Shown: piece after piece, positions 1-7,297 of the stretch
Position numbering within the stretch: position 1 is the stretch's first letter
How the letters are laid out: the number at the start of each line of letters is the position of its first letter
Assembly (NCBI GenBank): GCA_964619485.1
Contig: CAZUCI010000003.1
Span: forward strand, 11,960 to 75,959
DNA from: UBA2882 sp964619485
Lineage (GTDB): Bacteria > Bacillota > Clostridia > Lachnospirales > Lachnospiraceae
Length of the DNA stretch: 64,000 nt
Direction: 5' to 3'
Notes under the pieces: generated by a model
Databases searched by the model: none
What the model saw: the letters and a program-made list of their open reading frames with translations, nothing else
Told to the model about the DNA's origin: nothing
Program-made: the position numbers and the translations under genes

Positions 1-207
1 AAGACACTTGCAATGTGTCATGAATGTGAAACCTATCATAGTGCTGACTGTGTAATTAATGTGGTAAGAAGCTGTTTTGAGCATACACTTATGGGTGACA
101 AGCTGGATTATCCTGGAAATGCTCTTGGATATTTGATGAAGCTGCAGGCAGAAACTCCATTAGCTTCTGATATTATGGAGCGCTATAAGGAATATAAGAA
201 CAGTTAA
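1..207 (+). CDS. C-terminal end of an unrecognised protein (5' truncated by window edge)
   Basis: The frame is open from base 1 and ends at the TAA at 205-207, so the 68 visible codons are probably only the C-terminus. An ATG lies at 13 but has no visible ribosome binding site. The fragment has a CHEC pair near its start and a further Cys about a dozen residues on, which could hint at metal binding, but no family is recognised. A rho-independent terminator follows about 35 bases later, so this gene ends its transcription unit. Confidence 0.55.
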   Translation, partial: KTLAMCHECETYHSADCVINVVRSCFEHTLMGDKLDYPGNALGYLMKLQAETPLASDIMERYKEYKNS

Positions 208-240
208 GATTGTCAGCAGTTTTACATAAGAAATTTGGAG

Positions 241-270
241 AGAGAATCAGGCAAACCTGGTTCTCTTTTT
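241..270 (+). terminator. Rho-independent terminator
   Basis: An 11-bp stem (241-251 with 256-266, one G-T pair, CAAA loop) runs directly into five T residues. It closes the gene ending at 207 and separates it from the next regulated promoter. Confidence 0.85.
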
Positions 271-331
271 CGTTCTTTTTTTACTTAATTTTATATCAAA
301 AATCACTAATTTTTACGATTTGACACAAAAT

Positions 332-407
332 GCCAAGAAAACTTTGCAAAACATATTGACAAGTTTACTTGGCGGTAATATACTAACATTTGCAAAGTTA
401 ACTTGGC
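332..407 (+). promoter_or_regulatory. Promoter with three copies of a 16-bp operator
   Basis: The promoter is TTGACA (356-361), a 17-bp spacer and TATACT (379-384). Three related 16-mers surround it: 332-347 as GCCAAG..AACTTTGC, and 358-373 and 392-407, which read GCCAAGT..ACTTGTC and GCCAAGTTAACTTTGC on the other strand. One covers the -35 and spacer and one lies just after the -10, as expected for repression. The Xre protein encoded at 899-1105 in the same unit is the natural candidate to bind them; that assignment is inference. Confidence 0.7.
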
Positions 408-502
408 AATATGAATAAAATAATACAGGAAAAAGCAGATGTAAGATAACCCAATGTGAAATCGCATCTAATGCGACAAGGTAAAAGGAAAGGAAGATTG
501 TA

Positions 503-838
503 ATGAATAAAGAGGAAATTTTAGCAAAGAGCAGAGAAGAAAATAAGAACCAGGATATTTATGAGAAGGAAGTATTGAAAGAGGGCGGAAATGCGGGGGC
601 AGTTGCCGCGGGAGTTCTGGCGACAATCTTTTTTATAGTTCAGATTTTCACTGGTGGCGGTATGAATTATGGCTTATACGCGGTGGTATTCAGCATCCCG
701 GCCGCAGGCTTCGTGGTGAAATATAAGAATTTAAGAAAAAAGCATGAGCTGTTTGTGGCAGTTTGCTATATCATCATCGTTTTGATGTTTTCCGCAGCAC
801 ACATTTATAATTTGATTACAGCAAGTACAATTATGTAA
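503..838 (+). CDS. Small three-helix membrane protein, DUF6442-like
   Basis: This 111-residue protein has a charged N-terminus (MNKEEILAKSREENKNQD) and three hydrophobic segments at about 33-51, 57-73 and 84-104. The conserved opening resembles the DUF6442 family as I remember it; no biochemical function is known to me. A ribosome binding site (AGGAAG) precedes the ATG. It is the first gene behind the three-operator promoter and is followed 60 bp later by an Xre regulator, a common pairing in Lachnospiraceae. A role in sensing or in tuning the regulator is only inference. Confidence 0.8.
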   Translation: MNKEEILAKSREENKNQDIYEKEVLKEGGNAGAVAAGVLATIFFIVQIFTGGGMNYGLYAVVFSIPAAGFVVKYKNLRKKHELFVAVCYIIIVLMFSAAHIYNLITASTIM

Positions 839-898
839 ACCAAAAGCGAAAAAGAGAACAAGGTTTAAAATTATGAAACCGAAACAGGAAGGCAGGAT

Positions 899-1105
899 AT
901 GGAAGATACATTAGAATTAAAAAATCATTTAAAGGAAGCCAGAAAGGAACAAAATATCTCTCAGGCACAGCTGGCACAGATGGTTGGCGTATCCCGCAAT
1001 ACCATCAGTTCCATTGAAACAGGGCAGTTCAATCCCACAGCCAAGCTGGCACTGATTCTGTGTATTGCCCTTGATAAGAAATTTGAAGAACTTTTCTATT
1101 TTTGA
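899..1105 (+). CDS. Xre-family transcriptional regulator (small HTH protein)
   Basis: The 68-residue protein is little more than one Cro/C1-type helix-turn-helix (about residues 12-65): AQLAQMVGVSRNTISSIE is the helix pair, followed by NPTAKLALILCIALDKKFEELF, which is the standard tail of this family. The ribosome binding site (AGGAAGG) ends about 8 bp before the ATG. It lies downstream of the DUF6442-like gene in the same direction and presumably binds the three 16-bp operators at 332-407 to repress the pair. Confidence 0.9.
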   Translation: MEDTLELKNHLKEARKEQNISQAQLAQMVGVSRNTISSIETGQFNPTAKLALILCIALDKKFEELFYF

Positions 1106-1122
1106 ATTGTTATTATTGGAAG

Positions 1123-1170
1123 GATATTTTCGTTACAAGATATTCTCGTTACAAGATATTTTTGTAAAAA
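1123..1170 (+). repeat. 16-bp tandem repeat, three copies
   Basis: Units at 1123-1138, 1139-1154 and 1155-1170 follow GATATTYTCGTTACAA. The third copy has decayed. The array fills the gap between the Xre gene and the MerR-type promoter. Confidence 0.75.
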
Positions 1171-1174
1171 AGTG

Positions 1175-1205
1175 TTGACTCTGACGTGACGTCATAGCGT
1201 ATTGT
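1175..1205 (+). promoter_or_regulatory. MerR-type promoter with 19-bp spacer
   Basis: TTGACT (1175-1180) and TATTGT (1200-1205) are separated by 19 bp, the over-long spacer typical of promoters activated by MerR proteins. The spacer carries a palindrome, TGACG-TGA-CGTCA (1182-1194), that fits a MerR dimer. The first gene downstream is itself a MerR regulator, so autoregulation by DNA untwisting is expected. Confidence 0.75.
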
Positions 1206-1225
1206 GTTTTTGGGAGGTGGAAAAC

Positions 1226-1963
1226 ATGAAGTATTCCATAAGTGAAGCAGCAACTTTAATGGGAGTCAGCGTACGGACTCTGCATTATTATGATGAAATC
1301 GGCCTGCTGTTACCTTCGTCAGTGGTACCTGAAACCGGTTATCGGTATTATGATGAGAAGGCGTTGGAGAAATTGCAGCAGATTCTTTTTTACAAAGAGC
1401 TGGATTTTTCCATCAAGGATATTGTGAAGATTATGGATTCCCCTGACTATCAAAAGGAGGAGGCCATGCAAAACCAGAGGGAACTTTTGAAGATGAAAAA
1501 AGAGCGCCTGGAGCGGTTGATAGGACTTTTGGATGCAGGCCTGAAAGGAGAAAACACAATGAGTATTAAGGAGTTTGACATGACTGAAATTGAGAATGCA
1601 AAAGAGAAATATGCAAAAGAAGTACAGGAAAAATGGGGCAGTACGGATGCTTATATGCAGAGTCAGAAAAAGACAGCCGGTTTCACCAAAGAGGATTGGG
1701 CGAAATCACAGGAAAAAGCGAGTCAGATTATGCAGGAATTTGCAAAACATATTGGTGAGAACCCTGCGTCGGTAGGAGTGCAGAAGCTGGTAGAGGTTTG
1801 GCAGAGTTATATTACTGAATTTTATTACGACTGCACCAAAGAAATTCTGGCTGGACTGGGACAGATGTATGTGGCAGATGAGCGTTTCATGAATAATATG
1901 GATCAGCACGGAGCCGGAACAGCAAAGCTTATGAGTGAGGCCATTGCAATTTACTGTGCATGA
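1226..1963 (+). CDS. MerR-family regulator with TipAS-type ligand domain
   Basis: The 245-residue protein starts at the ATG at 1226, which has a strong GGGAGGTGG site; an earlier in-frame ATG at 1202 lacks one. Residues 1-70 are a MerR winged helix (SISEAATLMGVSVRTLHYYDE), followed by a coiled-coil linker. The C-terminal ~125 residues, with KEDWAKSQEKASQIMQEFAKH and a terminal aromatic-rich helix, match the TipAS antibiotic-recognition fold. The family senses thiopeptides or other drugs and turns on its own and efflux genes. No efflux gene follows here, so the ligand is unknown. Confidence 0.88.
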   Translation: MKYSISEAATLMGVSVRTLHYYDEIGLLLPSSVVPETGYRYYDEKALEKLQQILFYKELDFSIKDIVKIMDSPDYQKEEAMQNQRELLKMKKERLERLIGLLDAGLKGENTMSIKEFDMTEIENAKEKYAKEVQEKWGSTDAYMQSQKKTAGFTKEDWAKSQEKASQIMQEFAKHIGENPASVGVQKLVEVWQSYITEFYYDCTKEILAGLGQMYVADERFMNNMDQHGAGTAKLMSEAIAIYCA

Positions 1964-2023
1964 TAGAGCTTTGGTGTGCAATGAGAAAACACAATGAAAT
2001 GTCGCAATGAAAAACTGTTAAAC

Positions 2024-2061
2024 TTAAGTTTTTTATTAAAATGTGATATGATAGCCACATG
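2024..2061 (+). promoter_or_regulatory. Extended -10 promoter giving an apparently leaderless transcript
   Basis: TGATATGAT (2044-2052) is a perfect extended -10. A weak TTAAGT -35 (2024-2029) lies 17 bp upstream, inside the 12-bp palindrome AAACTTAAGTTT. The ATG of the next gene is at 2059, only 6 bp after the -10, so transcription should begin at or next to the start codon. No Shine-Dalgarno sequence is present. Confidence 0.6.
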
Positions 2062-2988
2062 AAAACAAAACTTACAATCAGTAGAAAAATTAAATACAGT
2101 ATTGCATTTCTGGTATTTCTGATGATTGAAGTCCTAATTGCATTATATGTGCACGATGCCATCGTACGCCCTTATGTTGGGGATGTATTGGTGGTTTTTG
2201 TGCTTTATTTTTTTGTAGCTGTTTTTATTCCGGATCAAATCAGTGAAAAGAAGCGGGAGTTGCTGCCATTGTGGATTTTTTTCTTTGCAGCTGCAGTAGA
2301 AATTGCCCAGTATTTTCAGATAGTTACGTTGCTTGGATTGGAGAATAACAGATTCCTTCGTGTTCTGATTGGCTCCGTCTATGATGCAGGAGATGTGATA
2401 TGTTATGCAGTGGGATGTGTTATGTTAACCTTTGCGCCGGCTATGAAAGAGAAAAGACGTATTCCGGATGCATTGACAATCAGTCGTATTATTTTATCGG
2501 TTCCACTGGTATTGGCAGAGCCTTTTTCTCTCTCATTTTATCTGTTGTATTCCTGTTGTGGTATCTCAGACATGCTGGATGGATTTTTTGCAAGAAAGCT
2601 ACAGGTGGCAGATTTGTGGGGGGCAAGACTGGACAGTGTTTCAGATTTGATTTTTACTTTGGCAATGTCCGTAGCCTTAGTGCCACGCATTGGCTGGAGC
2701 AGTTGGAAAGTCCTGGTTATTATTGTAATCGCAGGAATTAGAGTAATAAATATGTTCCTTGGTTATGGACGTCTGGGGAAAATCATGCTATTACATACCT
2801 ATGCCAATAAGCTTACCGGTTTGCTTTTGTTTTTGATTCCGATATGGATGCTGATTATTCCGGAAAAAATCTGGTTCGCAGCAATCGGGATTGTGGCGCT
2901 CCTGGCGTCAATGGAAGAATTTTGGCTGATTTTTACACAAAAACCAGAGCACTTAGATGAAAATTGTAAAGGAATATGGTTTACATAA
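2059..2988 (+). CDS. DUF2809-CDP-alcohol phosphatidyltransferase fusion
   Basis: The 309-residue protein has two parts. Residues ~8-125 are a four-helix membrane region resembling DUF2809 (VEIAQYFQIV and YDAGDVICYAVG are its landmark segments). From ~130 it is a CDP-alcohol phosphatidyltransferase with the complete signature D-x2-DG-x2-AR-x8-G-x3-D-x3-D beginning at SDMLDGFFAR. That enzyme class transfers a phosphatidyl or similar group from a CDP-activated donor to an alcohol in membrane lipid synthesis. All catalytic Asp residues are present. The start at 2059 has no ribosome binding site and sits at the predicted transcription start; the next in-frame ATG also lacks one. The substrate is unknown. 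Confidence 0.75.
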   Translation: MKTKLTISRKIKYSIAFLVFLMIEVLIALYVHDAIVRPYVGDVLVVFVLYFFVAVFIPDQISEKKRELLPLWIFFFAAAVEIAQYFQIVTLLGLENNRFLRVLIGSVYDAGDVICYAVGCVMLTFAPAMKEKRRIPDALTISRIILSVPLVLAEPFSLSFYLLYSCCGISDMLDGFFARKLQVADLWGARLDSVSDLIFTLAMSVALVPRIGWSSWKVLVIIVIAGIRVINMFLGYGRLGKIMLLHTYANKLTGLLLFLIPIWMLIIPEKIWFAAIGIVALLASMEEFWLIFTQKPEHLDENCKGIWFT

Positions 2989-3009
2989 AGCAAAAAGGAG
3001 AATAATCAG

Positions 3010-3540
3010 ATGTTAACACCAATTATAGAGACAGAACGTTTAAGATTAAGAAGATTTGATGCAGCAGATACCAAAGAGGTATTTGAGTGCTGGCAGAGTG
3101 ACCATGAGGTTTCCAAATATATGATGTGGGAGAGCAGTGATAATATTGCGGATGCGCAGGAGTTTATTGATTATGAGCTTTCCATGTTAGAGGCGGATGA
3201 CTGGTATCGGTGGTGTATCACAGATAAAAGCAGCGGCACCATATTTGGAACCTGTCTTATCTTTTATAATGAAGAGGAAGCCTGTTATGATATTTCCTAT
3301 AATCTTGGACGTAAATATTGGGGATTGGGTTATATTACGGAAGCAATGAAGGCTGCAATGGATTTTGCAGTTAAGGAAATCGGGGTAAAAAGGTTTGTGG
3401 CTGAACACGCAGTAGAAAATCCTGCATCGGGAAATGTTATCAAAAAGCTTGGTTTTCAATTTGATCATGAAACAGACTATATATGTGATGGTGGAAGGCT
3501 TACAACAACAGGGAAAAAATATTATAAAGTAATAGAGTAA
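3010..3540 (+). CDS. GNAT-family N-acetyltransferase (RimJ/RimL type)
   Basis: This 176-residue protein opens with IETERLRLRRF and has the acetyl-CoA loop region YNLGRKYWGLGYITEAMKAA followed by ENPASGNVIKKLGF, the standard RimJ/RimL-type pattern. It would transfer acetyl from acetyl-CoA to an amine, such as a protein N-terminus or small molecule; the target cannot be read from sequence. AAAAGGAG precedes the ATG, and the gene follows the phosphatidyltransferase by 21 bp, so the two are probably co-transcribed. A terminator follows. Confidence 0.9.
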   Translation: MLTPIIETERLRLRRFDAADTKEVFECWQSDHEVSKYMMWESSDNIADAQEFIDYELSMLEADDWYRWCITDKSSGTIFGTCLIFYNEEEACYDISYNLGRKYWGLGYITEAMKAAMDFAVKEIGVKRFVAEHAVENPASGNVIKKLGFQFDHETDYICDGGRLTTTGKKYYKVIE

Positions 3541-3549
3541 TCTGCGCTC

Positions 3550-3608
3550 AAAAAGCCATATATGAGCATGAACTTTATGAAAAGTTCACAATTTGGATAT
3601 GCTTTTTT
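3550..3608 (+). terminator. Rho-independent terminator with branched stem
   Basis: An outer stem (AAAAAGC-ATAT at 3550-3561 with ATATGCTTTTT at 3597-3607) encloses an 8-bp hairpin (3569-3576 with 3582-3589). The outer 3' arm is itself the U-tract. Confidence 0.65.
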
Positions 3609-3638
3609 GTTATTTTTACACAGAAATTATTTTACCCC

Positions 3639-3668
3639 TTGACGGTGGGAATTGGCATGTAGTAAAAT
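3639..3668 (+). promoter_or_regulatory. Promoter of the bgl remnant
   Basis: TTGACG (3639-3644), an 18-bp spacer and TAAAAT (3663-3668) lie just upstream of the antiterminator RNA element. Confidence 0.55.
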
Positions 3669-3693
3669 CTAGCTATAGCAAGAGACAAATACA

Positions 3694-3722
3694 GGTTGTT
3701 ACTTTTCGGAAGGCAAAACTGG
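3694..3722 (+). promoter_or_regulatory. Ribonucleic antiterminator (RAT) of the LicT/BglG type
   Basis: GGTTGTTAC...AGGCAAAAC matches the conserved halves of RAT hairpins bound by the CAT domain of LicT/BglG proteins. Its 3' end overlaps the 5' arm (CTGG, 3719-3722) of the terminator that follows, so the two folds are mutually exclusive. A BglG-type gene lies directly downstream, so the element would sense beta-glucosides. Confidence 0.85.
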
Positions 3723-3779
3723 GTTGTACATCTTATATTGGTTGAACCAATCGATGAGAGTATGATACCAGCTTTTTTT
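3719..3779 (+). terminator. Conditional terminator of the bgl leader
   Basis: CTGG (3719-3722) pairs with CCAG (3768-3771), with partial pairing inward and an internal hairpin ATTGGTT/AACCAAT, followed by CTTTTTTTA. It is released when the RAT folds. It remains intact although the operon it served has been deleted. Confidence 0.7.
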
Positions 3780-3815
3780 ATATCTATTTTTAAAAAGTCT
3801 ATAGGGGAGTTTGAA

Positions 3816-4169
3816 ATGAAGGTTCTGAAAGTAATTAATAATAACGTTATAAGCTCTATGGACGAGAGTAATAAAGAAGTAGTGGTCATGGGAAAGGGCA
3901 TCGGATTTCAGAAAAAGACCGGTGACCAGATAGAGCAGGAGAAAATTGAGAAGATATTTCATCTTTCTGCGGAAAACAGAACACAATTTGAAATGTTAGT
4001 TGCGGATATGCCCTATGACCATATGTATCTTGCAAAAGAAATTATTCAGTATGCAAGCCAGAGTCTGAAAACAAAGCTGAATAAAAATATTTATATTACA
4101 TTGACAGATCATCTGAACTTTGCCATTGAGCGGAAGAAGCAGGGAAGCGTTATGGATTTATTTTTGTAG
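3816..4169 (+). pseudogene. bglG: Truncated BglG/LicT-type antiterminator
   Basis: The open frame starts at the ATG at 3816 (GGGGAG site) and gives 117 residues; the family is usually about 275-285. Residues 1-55 are a complete CAT RNA-binding domain (MKVLKVINNNVISS, GKGIGFQKK). The first PRD domain begins (LTDHLNFAIER) and then breaks off at about residue 108. From there the DNA encodes, in another frame, the end of a GH1 glycosidase (4145-4270). PRD2 and the PTS phosphorylation sites are gone. A CAT domain alone can be constitutively active, so residual RNA-binding activity is possible. Confidence 0.85.
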
Positions 4170-4270
4170 ATAAGTATGATGACGGAACAGGAACTCTGGC
4201 CCGCAGCAGAAAGGATTCCTTCTATTGGTATCAGAAGGTTATCTCAACAAACGGAGAGAATCTGGAGTAA
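4145..4270 (+). pseudogene. 3' remnant of a GH1 6-phospho-beta-glucosidase gene
   Basis: In the frame +2 relative to the bglG remnant, 41 codons read KRYGFIFVDKYD, GTGTLARSRKDSFYW and YQKVISTNGENLE before a TAA. This is the C-terminal signature of family-1 6-phospho-beta-glucosidases. A normal operon would be bglG, a beta-glucoside PTS permease and the GH1 enzyme. Here one deletion joins codon ~108 of bglG to the last ~41 codons of the glycosidase, overlapping the bglG stop codon out of frame. ptsH follows 29 bp later. Confidence 0.85.
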
Positions 4271-4299
4271 TGCCTTAGAGAGACAGAACAGGAGATAAA

Positions 4300-4557
4300 A
4301 TGAAATCATTTAATTATGTCATTACCGATGAGATTGGTATTCATGCAAGACCGGCAGGGCTGCTTGTAAAGGAAGCGAAGAATTTTGAATGTGCGATTAC
4401 CCTTCATCATGAAGGAAAGAGTGCAGATGCAAGAAAGCTCATGGGCGTTATGGCACTTGGAATTAAGAACGGTGCCGCAGTTACGGTGGAATGTGAAGGC
4501 GCAGATGAAGATCTGGCTGTAAATGCAATGGAAGCATTCTTTAAAAATAATTTATAA
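4300..4557 (+). CDS. ptsH: Phosphocarrier protein HPr
   Basis: The 85-residue protein has the active-site segment GIHARPAG with His15, which receives phosphate from enzyme I and passes it to PTS permeases. The usual regulatory Ser46 in the consensus S-I-M-G is replaced by Lys (ARKLMGVMALG), so the HPr kinase site is missing and this copy should not serve as the CcpA co-repressor. A GGAG site precedes the ATG. ptsI follows after a hairpin. A second HPr elsewhere in the genome is likely. Confidence 0.95.
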   Translation: MKSFNYVITDEIGIHARPAGLLVKEAKNFECAITLHHEGKSADARKLMGVMALGIKNGAAVTVECEGADEDLAVNAMEAFFKNNL

Positions 4558-4592
4558 AAACAATTTATAAAAACAAGGTACGGCTTTCAGTG

Positions 4593-4626
4593 GATTGCAG
4601 GCAGCAAATGCGGCCTGCAATCTTTC
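4593..4626 (+). terminator. Intergenic hairpin between ptsH and ptsI
   Basis: A perfect 10-bp stem (GATTGCAGGC 4593-4602 with 4613-4622) is followed by TTTCT. The short T-tract suggests a partial terminator that makes more HPr than enzyme I. Confidence 0.6.
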
Positions 4627-4655
4627 TATAGGAAAAGACAGGAAGAGGAAAAAAC

Positions 4656-6272
4656 ATGCAGATGAGAGATGGAAAGGCTGTTTTTCGAGGAATAGCCATT
4701 GGAAAAATCAAATTTTTATCCAAGACAGAAAAGCAGGTAGAAAGAAGAAAAATTGAGGACAGGGAGCAGGAGCTTCATAGATATGAACAGGCAAAGGAGC
4801 AGGCTGTTTTACAGCTGAATGCTTTATATGAAAAGGCTGTCAAAGAGGTCGGAGAAGTAAACGCAAACATCTTTGAGGTACATGCCATGATGCTGGAGGA
4901 TGATGATTATAACGATTCCATACATAACCTGATTACCTCACAGGGAGTGAATGCGGAGTATGCTGTTGCAACAACCGGGGATAACTTTTCTGAAATGTTT
5001 GCCAATATGGAGGATGAGTATTTTAGCGCACGTGCCGCGGATATTAAGGATATTTCAGAGCGTGTTGTCAGAATTTTATCCGGAAATGAGGGAAGTGACC
5101 AGCTGGGTGATGAGCCGGTCATTGTTGTGGCACAGGATCTGGCACCCAGTGAAACGGTACAGATGGATAAAACCAAACTGCTCTCCTTTGTGACAGAGCT
5201 GGGTTCTACCAATTCTCATACGGCCATTCTGGCAAGAACCATGGGAATTCCGGCTTTGATTGGTATTGCAATTGAAAAAGAGTGGGATGGAAGACAGGCC
5301 ATTGTGGATGGAGTCAGCGGGAAGCTGATTGTAGATCCGGATGAGGAAACCTTGTCAGAGTACAGGGATAAGCTTGCCAGGGAAGAGGAGCAGAAACAGC
5401 TTTTACTGACCATGAAGGGGAAGGAAAATATTACAAAGAGTGGACAAAGGATCAATCTCTATGCTAATATCGGAAACGTATCAGACCTTGCAACGGTACT
5501 GCAAAATGACGCAGGTGGAATTGGGCTGTTCCGCAGTGAATTCCTGTATTTGGAAAAGGATACATTTCCAACAGAGGAGGAGCAGTTTGCTGTCTATCGT
5601 CATGTGGCAGAGACAATGGCGGGCAAACCTGTTATTATCCGTACCCTTGATATTGGTGCTGATAAGCAGGTAGATTACTTTGAACTGGATAAAGAGGAAA
5701 ATCCGGCGATGGGGTATCGCGCCATCCGCATCTGTCTGACCAGAAGAGAAATCTTTAAGACACAGCTGCGCGCGCTGTTTCGTGCCAGCAACTATGGGAA
5801 AATCATGATTATGTATCCTATGATTATTTCGGTAGAAGAAGTGAGAACAATAAAAGAAATAGTGGAAGAAGTAAAAGCAGAATTGAGGGAAGCAGGCATC
5901 AAATTTGATGCAGTAGAGCAGGGAATCATGATTGAGACACCTGCGGCAGCAATCATCAGCGACCAACTGGCAAAGGAAGTAGATTTTTTCAGTATTGGAA
6001 CCAACGATTTGACTCAGTATACATTGGCTATTGACCGTCAGAATGCCAAACTGGACATTTTTTACAATCCCCATCATGAAGCAATCCTGCGCATGATTGA
6101 GCTTGTTGTAAAAAATGCACATGAGGCTGGAATCTGGGCAGGAATCTGTGGAGAGCTCGGAGCCGATATGGAGCTGACAGAACGCTTTCTTGCCATGGGG
6201 GTAGATGAATTGTCTGTTTCACCGGCCTGCATTCTTCCAATTCGCAAGCTTGTAAGAGAGTCAGGAGAATAA
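4656..6272 (+). CDS. ptsI: PTS enzyme I (phosphoenolpyruvate-protein phosphotransferase)
   Basis: The 538-residue protein has the N-terminal helical domain, the phosphohistidine segment GSTNSHTAILARTMGIPA and the C-terminal PEP-binding barrel with GGIGLFRSEFLY, MGYRAIR, GIMIETPAA, FFSIGTNDLTQY and AGICGELGAD. It takes phosphate from PEP onto its His and donates it to HPr His15, in the cytoplasm. It is slightly shorter than the ~570 residues common in the family, with no motif missing. The start at 4656 has AGAGGAA upstream. It is the third element in the bgl-remnant/ptsH/ptsI line and ends 3 bp before the HAD gene. Confidence 0.97.
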   Translation: MQMRDGKAVFRGIAIGKIKFLSKTEKQVERRKIEDREQELHRYEQAKEQAVLQLNALYEKAVKEVGEVNANIFEVHAMMLEDDDYNDSIHNLITSQGVNAEYAVATTGDNFSEMFANMEDEYFSARAADIKDISERVVRILSGNEGSDQLGDEPVIVVAQDLAPSETVQMDKTKLLSFVTELGSTNSHTAILARTMGIPALIGIAIEKEWDGRQAIVDGVSGKLIVDPDEETLSEYRDKLAREEEQKQLLLTMKGKENITKSGQRINLYANIGNVSDLATVLQNDAGGIGLFRSEFLYLEKDTFPTEEEQFAVYRHVAETMAGKPVIIRTLDIGADKQVDYFELDKEENPAMGYRAIRICLTRREIFKTQLRALFRASNYGKIMIMYPMIISVEEVRTIKEIVEEVKAELREAGIKFDAVEQGIMIETPAAAIISDQLAKEVDFFSIGTNDLTQYTLAIDRQNAKLDIFYNPHHEAILRMIELVVKNAHEAGIWAGICGELGADMELTERFLAMGVDELSVSPACILPIRKLVRESGE

Positions 6273-6275
6273 AAT

Positions 6276-7097
6276 ATGAAGCAGAAACTTCTTTTTTTTG
6301 ATATTGACGGCACCCTGGTAAATTTTGAGGGAGAGATGCCGGAATCAACCAGAGAGGCTCTTAGGAGAGCCAGAGAACAGGGACATAAATTGGTGATTTG
6401 TACAGGCAGAAGCCGCCAACAGGTCTATGACTGGCTGGAACAGTACGGATTTGACGGCTATATCTGTGCCTCCGGAGCCTATGTGGAATATGAGGGAAAA
6501 GTAATCAGCCACAGGACAGTGGATGCAAAGGCATTGGCTAAGCTGGTGGACTATTTTGAAAAGGAACACATTATCTACTGCTTCCAGGCAGCAGAGCATA
6601 CGGTTACCAACAGGGCAGGCATGGAAGGTATGGTACGTATGTTTGCAGACCGCCTCGGTGGAGGAGCTGATGTGATGAAACGGATTATAAAAGAAACTTT
6701 ACAGGATGAAGATTTGAAAAGCCATACAGAGACAGAAAAGATGGTCTACTATGAATCACCGGTATGTGTCAGAGAAGTGGCAGAGCAGCTGGCACCGGAG
6801 TTTGAAGTGGCAGCATCCAGCTTTGAAAAACCGGATGAGACCAGTGGCGAGGTGACCATGACAGGCATAAACAAGTCCTTTGGAATTAAGGTCATAGAGG
6901 ATTACCTCCACATGAAAAGAGAGGATACCATTGCTTTTGGTGATGGGCCAAATGACCTGGATATGTTAGAGTATGCCGGAATCGGAGTCTGTATGGGCAA
7001 CGCCATGGACTATGTCAAGGAGACTGCGGATATGATAACAGATCACATTAATGAGGATGGAATCCTGCATGCCATGGAAAAATTGAAACTGATTTGA
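6276..7097 (+). CDS. Cof-type HAD phosphatase
   Basis: The 273-residue protein starts with the HAD motif I (FFDIDGTLVNF, two Asp) and ends with motif IV (AFGDGPNDLDMLEYAG, then GVCMGNA). A C2-type cap lies between, as in Cof/YidA enzymes. These are cytosolic Mg-dependent phosphatases of sugar phosphates or nucleotide-like metabolites. The start is 3 bp after the ptsI stop, so it is in the pts operon; removal of toxic sugar phosphates is a reasonable but unproven role. Confidence 0.93.
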   Translation: MKQKLLFFDIDGTLVNFEGEMPESTREALRRAREQGHKLVICTGRSRQQVYDWLEQYGFDGYICASGAYVEYEGKVISHRTVDAKALAKLVDYFEKEHIIYCFQAAEHTVTNRAGMEGMVRMFADRLGGGADVMKRIIKETLQDEDLKSHTETEKMVYYESPVCVREVAEQLAPEFEVAASSFEKPDETSGEVTMTGINKSFGIKVIEDYLHMKREDTIAFGDGPNDLDMLEYAGIGVCMGNAMDYVKETADMITDHINEDGILHAMEKLKLI

Positions 7098-7178
7098 CAG
7101 AAATTTGAAAATTAAAAAATATATAAGAAAAAAACAGAAAATTTAGTGCTTTTTTTCGAAATAGATTGCAATCTTTCA

Positions 7179-7207
7179 TTGCACTTTTTATGGAACAAAT
7201 TTATAAT
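7179..7207 (+). promoter_or_regulatory. Promoter of the membrane GGDEF gene
   Basis: TTGCAC (7179-7184), 17 bp, TATAAT (7202-7207). It precedes the GGDEF gene by about 90 bp. Confidence 0.7.
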
Positions 7208-7223
7208 GAATTAAGGAAAGCGA

Positions 7224-7292
7224 ATGGATGAAAAAACATTTAGCTTTGAGAAATGTAAGGCGCTTGCAGAGCATAAGGTACGAAAAGGATAA
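7224..7292 (+). CDS. Possible 22-codon leader ORF
   Basis: An ATG at 7224 with AAGGAAAG upstream opens a 22-codon frame ending in TAA at 7290-7292, 5 bp before the GGDEF start. Its last codons contain the ribosome binding site (AAAAGGA) of the next gene, so translational coupling is possible. There is no homology to judge it by. Confidence 0.25.
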   Translation: MDEKTFSFEKCKALAEHKVRKG

Positions 7293-7297
7293 ATTGA

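Noticed and set aside
5481..6122. 213-codon frame antisense to ptsI
   Set aside because: It is opposite a highly conserved gene and shows the composition of a shadow frame.
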